Assembly: GCA_963749515.1 (NCBI GenBank)
Contig: CAVVMR010000001.1
Coordinates: 930,001-994,000 of the forward strand
Source of the DNA: Gaiellasilicea sp963749515
Lineage (GTDB): Bacteria; Actinomycetota; Thermoleophilia; Gaiellales; Gaiellaceae
Length of the DNA: 64,000 bases
Direction: 5' to 3'
In this document: positions 60,060 to 64,000 of the stretch, piece by piece
Layout of the letters: the number at the start of each line of letters is the position of its first letter
How positions within the stretch are numbered: position 1 is the first letter of the stretch
Position numbers and translations under genes: made by a program
The notes under the pieces: model-generated
Database searches by the model: none
Seen by the model: the letters and a program-made list of their open reading frames with translations, nothing else
What the model was told of the DNA's origin: nothing

Positions 60060-60560
60060 CTAGGTCGGGCCCAGAACGACCGCGACGGTGCCGGACTGGA
60101 GCTCGCGATCCTCGCCGTTCACGGTCACGTCGACGTTCGCCGCCGCTCCGATGGACATCCACACCCGCGTGCCGCGCAGCGTGACCGACTCGCCCTGAGC
60201 GAGTAGCCGCTCCTCGAGCACGCGCCCGCTCTCCGAGCCGAGCCGGGCCGAGATCCAACAATCTCCGCGCGCGGCCGTGACGACCACGGTCGCGAGTGCC
60301 GGCGCGGCCGTGTTCGTGGCCGTGGTCGAGGTCGTGGGCGGCGCGGGCGTCGTCCGCCGGACGCGCTTCGTCACCGCCGTCGTGGTCGGCTCGTCGACCG
60401 GCTCGGACTGCGACTCAGCCAGCACACCGGTATCGGGAGGGGCAGCCGGCTCGTCGATCGGGAGCGCTCCCGCCACGAGCGCCACGAAGAAACCGAAGAG
60501 CGCCAGCGCCACCACAGCCAGCGTCCACACGAGGACCTGCGATATCCGTGGCTTGGTCAT
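60060..60560 (-). CDS. Membrane-anchored protein with RodZ C-terminal-like domain
   Basis: A 166-residue protein with one membrane helix (about 9-32), a Pro/Thr-rich linker (about 38-85), and a C-terminal beta domain (about 90-160) with the pattern 'VVVTAARGDCWISAR', 'GRVLEERLLAQGESVTL' and 'GAAANVDVTVNG' that resembles the DUF4115 domain at the end of RodZ. The HTH that RodZ has at its N-terminus is missing, so it is not RodZ itself. The ATG directly before the helix was chosen. Confidence 0.65.
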   Translation of the reverse strand: MTKPRISQVLVWTLAVVALALFGFFVALVAGALPIDEPAAPPDTGVLAESQSEPVDEPTTTAVTKRVRRTTPAPPTTSTTATNTAAPALATVVVTAARGDCWISARLGSESGRVLEERLLAQGESVTLRGTRVWMSIGAAANVDVTVNGEDRELQSGTVAVVLGPT

Positions 60561-60944
60561 GGCATCGCTCCCGTCCGTACATTCGTCCCGAACGGTGACC
60601 TCCCTGTGAGGAGGATAGCCCTGAATGTAAAGAGGACGGAAGACGCGCGTCCGCCGCAAGGATCGCGTCTCCCGTCCATGGGGGCAGCGCCTCGCCGCCC
60701 GAGGTGCCGTCCTGAATGCATCCTGCTCGCCGGCGCGACTTCACACCATCACCCTTCCGGAGTTGACCACGCTGGTTCACTCGGGTGAGGGATGGGCCCG
60801 AAAGGCGTGCAGCCGATCTATAGACCAGGAAAGTCCGCTGTGTTCCGACGACGATGCCGCAGTCGCCGATCGTGAGCCCGGATTAGACGGGGTGGGAGCC
60901 GCAGCCCACCCCGTCTCTTTTCCTCTGCGTCCGCTTCTGTTCAG
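60561..60944. other. Intergenic region with a possible small RNA
   Basis: About 380 bases without a supported protein gene. TTGACC (60763-60768) could be a -35, but no good -10 is seen 17 bases on. A short RNA ending in the strong terminator at 60885-60921 is possible; GGGC at about 60792 could pair with GCCC near 60877. I could match it to no known RNA family. Confidence 0.35.
60885..60921. terminator. Strong intrinsic terminator
   Basis: AGACGGGGTGGG (60885-60896) pairs perfectly with 60905-60916 around an eight-base loop and is followed by CTTTTC on the plus strand. It lies just past the end of the manganese catalase gene (minus strand), so it may serve both directions. Confidence 0.8.
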
Positions 60945-61952
60945 CTAGCGCGAGCGAGCCGTCTGCTTGCGCCGCGTCGTCGACTTCGGCTTCGCACGCG
61001 AGGTCGAATGGGATCCGTTTGCGACTTCGCCCGTCGGCTGCTTGGGCAGCCCGGCCTGCTTCCGGAGCTTCTCGGCGATCTCTGCGATCTCCTCGGGTGC
61101 GTAGTCCGGCGCGAAGACGGCGGGCTGCGCCGGCAGGTCGTGCGCCGGAAAGCCCTCCGGTGCCTCATCGACGACCTCGAGATCCTCGCCCGTCTCGGGG
61201 TGTGGGCCCTTGAAGACGGCCGCGAGCTCCAGGTAGTCGCTCGGCGAGAAGCGATAGAGGCGCAGGTGCTCGCCGCGCTTGATGTGCGGCTTGCACTCGG
61301 GGATCTTCTCCGTCGGGATCCGCGGCGACGGGAACATCTTCTTCAGGTCGGCGCCGGTCAGAAGCTCGACCGCACGCGCATACGCCACCTGGTGCACACC
61401 GCCACGGACGAGCAGGAAACCGGTCAGCGCCCGTGCGGCCGGATGCTCGACCATCTCGTACACCTTCAGCTTCCCGTTCCGCGCCCCGGTCTCGAGGAAG
61501 AAGTTGTGCGTCAAGTCCTCGACCAGGTCACCCGAGGAGAAGACATAGTCCCCGTTCCATGGGCGGCCCTGCGAGTTCTGAGGCAGCGCTCCCTGGCCGC
61601 CGACGAGAAAGTGGTGCGGGTTGCCGATCCCCAGCATCGGCTCCAGCGGACTTCCCGGACCGCGCCCGTTCGGCGTCGACACCGGCGTCGCGCCGGTGAG
61701 CATGGTGTTGATCGTCTTCGCAACGAGCTCCACGTGGCCGAACTCCTCGGCGGCGATGTTCGCGACCAGGTCGTAGAACGGGCGTGCGCCCTGCTTGTTG
61801 CGGAAGTTGAACGACTGGAACGTGTAGTTCAGGAAGGTCGACATCTCCCCGAACTTGCCTCCCAGGAGCTCCTGGACGGCGGCTGCACCGGCCGGGTCCG
61901 GATCGGACGGCGGCGGCAGGTCGATCTGTATGCGATCGACGCGGCGAATCAT
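60945..61952 (-). CDS. Manganese catalase
   Basis: A 335-residue di-manganese catalase of the ferritin-like fold, breaking down hydrogen peroxide. The five metal ligands line up with known enzymes: E36, E70, H73, E154 and H187 (in KFGEMSTF, AAEEFGHVE, FFLETGAR and GGVHQVA). The N-terminal 'MIRRVDRIQIDLPPP' start is typical. The last 35 residues are an unusual basic tail rich in Lys, Arg, Ser and Thr (SRAKPKSTTRRKQTARSR) that could bind DNA or RNA. No non-heme electron partner is nearby. Confidence 0.93.
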   Translation of the reverse strand: MIRRVDRIQIDLPPPSDPDPAGAAAVQELLGGKFGEMSTFLNYTFQSFNFRNKQGARPFYDLVANIAAEEFGHVELVAKTINTMLTGATPVSTPNGRGPGSPLEPMLGIGNPHHFLVGGQGALPQNSQGRPWNGDYVFSSGDLVEDLTHNFFLETGARNGKLKVYEMVEHPAARALTGFLLVRGGVHQVAYARAVELLTGADLKKMFPSPRIPTEKIPECKPHIKRGEHLRLYRFSPSDYLELAAVFKGPHPETGEDLEVVDEAPEGFPAHDLPAQPAVFAPDYAPEEIAEIAEKLRKQAGLPKQPTGEVANGSHSTSRAKPKSTTRRKQTARSR

Positions 61953-62049
61953 GAATAGACCCCTTTCCTCGGATTACTTCGACCGCCACTTACCCCACGG
62001 CATGGCCGATCGAAACCAGGTCTGGGCGCGAGCGGCAGCGCGTTAGGTC

Positions 62050-63609
62050 TCAGCGGCTACGAGCATCGACAGGGGTCTTGTACCGATGCTGGAACGCCGG
62101 CCCGCGCGGAGGTGCCCCTGTGTCGCAGAACGCGCCGGAGAGGACACACGTCTGCGGCCCCCAGCGTCCGCTGTACGCGTTCCACTGCGCCGGGGTGCCG
62201 TCAGTTGACGTCGGCAACGGCTTGAGACAGACGAGCTGTTCGTCCGTCTCTGTCACGCCCGCCGAGCCAACGCAACGAGTGCCGTTGTTCGCCCACGGAA
62301 GCAGACCATTCCGTCGCTCGGGCAGCGGTCGCGTTGATTGCGAACAGGTACCGGCGGCGCACGGCATGCGATACGAGGCGTGGCTGTTCAGTGCGACGAA
62401 GACCAGTGGTCGTTCGGAGCGGTCGACCGGCCACAACGGATTGCTCAACTTGGCCCACTCCTCTTGTGACTCCTCCCACGAGTACGAGAACGTGTGCTCG
62501 TGCTGTGCGTAGTGGAGCTCGACCACTCGAAGCCGCCCGGCATCGGTGTCGAAGCAACCTGAAGCCTGCTCCGACCCCGCACACGCACCGAGGACGACGG
62601 TGATCCCTTCCCAGTCGGAGGCGTGCTCGCCGCAGATGATCAGGATGAAGCTGAAGCCGACCCCGCACAAGAAGCGTGATGCGACCGGAGAGGGATTCGC
62701 GGCGTAGTACCACCAGTAGTCGACGTACGTGCGTCCGATCGATGCGTCGCGCGAGACGTGGTAGTAGATGGCGCTTCGCGCACCTCCTGCCAGGTCGCCG
62801 CGGCCGAGCGGGAAGACGTCGACGGTGACGTAGTCCAGATCGTGGGCGAACCCATCGGGGTTCTGGACACGACTGCACTCTCGACCTCCCTTGTTCAAGA
62901 GGCCACGCTTGCAGCCGGAGATCATCCGCTCCCGGATGGCGTCCTCCACGTCGATCGGGATGAACTGCTCGGCGCTGTCGAAGAAGAGCAGAGGACGAAA
63001 CTGCCAGGCGAGCGAATCGGCCTCAGGCACCGGCGCCGTCGCGTTCGCCGCTGTGGCGTCGTCGATCACGGACTTGGGAAAGAAGGTCGCAAAACCGACC
63101 AGGAGCGTGACTCCGACGAGCGCTCCGACCCACAGCTTCGTGAGGATGCGCCCGAGCTGACCGGTCGCATTGCGGTCGAGGAGCACCTGCACGACCCAGA
63201 ACAACAGCGCCGGCCCCAGCAACAGCACCCATCCGAGCGGCGTGAATGTGTAAGACAGCGGCAGCCCGACGACAACCACCAGCGCCCAGCTGAGCGCCTG
63301 CCAGAGCGGGAGCGGGTCGACATGCAACCACTTCTTGAGCGGGCCTTCGGCCACTCGCGTCGCTCCGAGAATCGCGAAGCCGAGAATGAACCACGCGACG
63401 ACCAGCTCGCCCCAGATGGCGTAGCTCAAGCTGAGGTTGAGTACGCCGAGCACCAGGAGCCCGAGAGGAAGGACGAGCAGCAGCGCCCCGAGCTGGCGAA
63501 ATCGTGACGGCGGGTTCCGGAGGACAGCCTGGCAGGTGGCTGCCACATGGGTCATCACTCCGCCGGCCGAAGCGGCCGCCGACTCCATACCTGCTTTCAG
63601 AGACCTCAC
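62050..63609 (-). CDS. Membrane protein with VPS62-like extracellular domain
   Basis: A 519-residue protein. The N-terminal third has about five membrane helices (roughly 38-60, 66-84, 105-125, 127-148 and 160-180). The rest is a soluble domain with VPS62/DUF946 marks: 'YVDYWWYYAANPSP', 'EHASDWEGITVVLG' and 'ALNSHASYRMPCAAGTC', plus paired cysteines. The role is unknown; related domains are found in fungal vacuolar sorting and plant proteins and in some bacteria. The start could also be at a later Met (residue 8 or 19). Confidence 0.7.
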   Translation of the reverse strand: MRSLKAGMESAAASAGGVMTHVAATCQAVLRNPPSRFRQLGALLLVLPLGLLVLGVLNLSLSYAIWGELVVAWFILGFAILGATRVAEGPLKKWLHVDPLPLWQALSWALVVVVGLPLSYTFTPLGWVLLLGPALLFWVVQVLLDRNATGQLGRILTKLWVGALVGVTLLVGFATFFPKSVIDDATAANATAPVPEADSLAWQFRPLLFFDSAEQFIPIDVEDAIRERMISGCKRGLLNKGGRECSRVQNPDGFAHDLDYVTVDVFPLGRGDLAGGARSAIYYHVSRDASIGRTYVDYWWYYAANPSPVASRFLCGVGFSFILIICGEHASDWEGITVVLGACAGSEQASGCFDTDAGRLRVVELHYAQHEHTFSYSWEESQEEWAKLSNPLWPVDRSERPLVFVALNSHASYRMPCAAGTCSQSTRPLPERRNGLLPWANNGTRCVGSAGVTETDEQLVCLKPLPTSTDGTPAQWNAYSGRWGPQTCVLSGAFCDTGAPPRGPAFQHRYKTPVDARSR

Positions 63610-63694
63610 AGGAGCCTCGCCAACGGTCGAATGTGGAGCCTTCTACTACTCCGTTGTGCTTGCGTCAACGTCGGGACGGCCAACCCGAGAAGAA

Positions 63695-63728
63695 GAGGCG
63701 GATCCCGCGTGGCGCAGGGATCCGCCTC
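63695..63728. terminator. 12-bp perfect hairpin in the gap before the window end
   Basis: GAGGCGGATCCC (63695-63706) pairs exactly with 63717-63728 around a ten-base loop. No U-tract is seen. It lies between the divergent VPS62-like gene and the last gene, so it may terminate something not recognised or act as a structural element. Confidence 0.5.
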
Positions 63729-63888
63729 GTCGAGCCAACAGGGGCGACCGGATGGCGGCTTTGGCTGATGGGGCGGCTTCGAGCCGTCGCGGGCCGAGCC
63801 GGTGGTGAACGGCTGAGTCATTACTCGGCGCGCACTGCTGGGGCCGGCGGGTCTATCCTCGGACGTACCCGATGCGCGGAGGTGACCG

Positions 63889-64000
63889 ATGCGCGAGATC
63901 GAGATACGGACTAACGGGGAGCAGGTCGACGCGTCCGACGACGACCGCATTGTTTTTCGCCTCCCGGAGAACGCGTCGACCGGATACCAGTGGGTCGTGG
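63889..64000 (+). CDS. Chagasin-type cysteine-protease inhibitor (I42 family), partial
   Basis: The first 37 residues of a gene cut by the window end. 'RLPENASTGYQWVV' is the characteristic loop of chagasin/ICP inhibitors (L-x-x-N-x-[ST]-T-G-Y-x-W), which plugs the active site of papain-like proteases. GGAGGTG lies five bases before the ATG. There is no signal peptide in the visible part. The rest, which should add the other two inhibitory loops, is outside the window. Confidence 0.7.
   Translation, partial: MREIEIRTNGEQVDASDDDRIVFRLPENASTGYQWVV

Noticed and set aside
60786..60884. RNase P RNA, because of GGAAAGTCCG
   Set aside because: Only this short string fits; the other conserved regions and the 350-400 nt length are missing.

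Overview
The window is very GC-rich, densely packed DNA with many GTG and TTG starts and frequent 4-base start/stop overlaps (ATGA, GTGA, TTGA). Gene content points to a Gram-positive actinobacterium: an F1 ATPase beta/epsilon pair, a four-module cobalamin-dependent MetH, MeaB, an SCP2 protein, acyl-CoA metabolism, a SigB/SigF-family sigma factor and a PhoR/RegX3-like two-component pair. A deep-branching class such as Thermoleophilia (Gaiellales or Solirubrobacterales relatives) is my best guess. This is inference; no rRNA, tRNA or other phylogenetic marker is present.

Layout. 0-2.5 kb: end of a VWA/TPR membrane operon. 3-8.9 kb: first complete peptide/nickel-type ABC importer (substrate-binding protein, hairpin, two permeases, two ATPases). 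9.4-14.9 kb: second importer without a binding protein, preceded by a 27-bp palindrome and bracketed by two paralogous zinc-finger (anti-sigma-like) membrane proteins. 15-18.4 kb: atpD-atpC, a phosphoesterase and a flavin reductase. 18.4-26.1 kb: metH behind a structured leader, a secreted protein, an MFS transporter that lacks a standard start codon, meaB and threonine ammonia-lyase. 26.1-28.4 kb: a small minus-strand gene flanked by identical 26-bp palindromic repeats, an MBL-rhodanese protein and a secreted membrane-anchored protein. 28.5-34 kb: third importer, whose last ATPase is shortened. 34-44.5 kb: acyl-CoA dehydrogenase, SCP2 protein, biotin carboxylase, SpoIID-like and glycosidase-like secreted proteins, a LiuC-like hydratase, a TolB/RTX fusion, and a DapA-family enzyme paired with an FAD oxidase.

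44.5-52.4 kb is the most unusual region. It holds a sigma factor with domain 3 missing, divergent from genes for a Pro-rich membrane-anchored protein with WxWxWxC motifs, a 1082-residue secreted protein made of 13 tandem repeats of about 80 residues, a small Pro-rich membrane protein, and a frameshifted Ig-like surface protein. The first two proteins share the same repeat core, so they probably build one extracellular structure. Next come two receiver proteins (one degenerate), a sensor kinase and an OmpR-type regulator (52.4-55.9 kb). 56-64 kb: small proteins, a methylcrotonyl-CoA carboxylase-type beta subunit, an HD-GYP membrane protein, a RodZ-C-like protein, a manganese catalase, a VPS62-like membrane protein and the start of a chagasin-type protease inhibitor.

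Genes that may work together: MCC-type beta subunit (56.8 kb), biotin carboxylase/biotin carrier (36.1 kb), LiuC-like hydratase (40.4 kb) and acyl-CoA dehydrogenase (34 kb) suggest branched-chain acyl-CoA catabolism, fed by the peptide importers. Several genes show a TANNNT -10 box 6 to 8 bases before the start codon, which suggests leaderless transcripts are common. No CRISPR array, tRNA, rRNA, insertion sequence with transposase, or prophage was seen.
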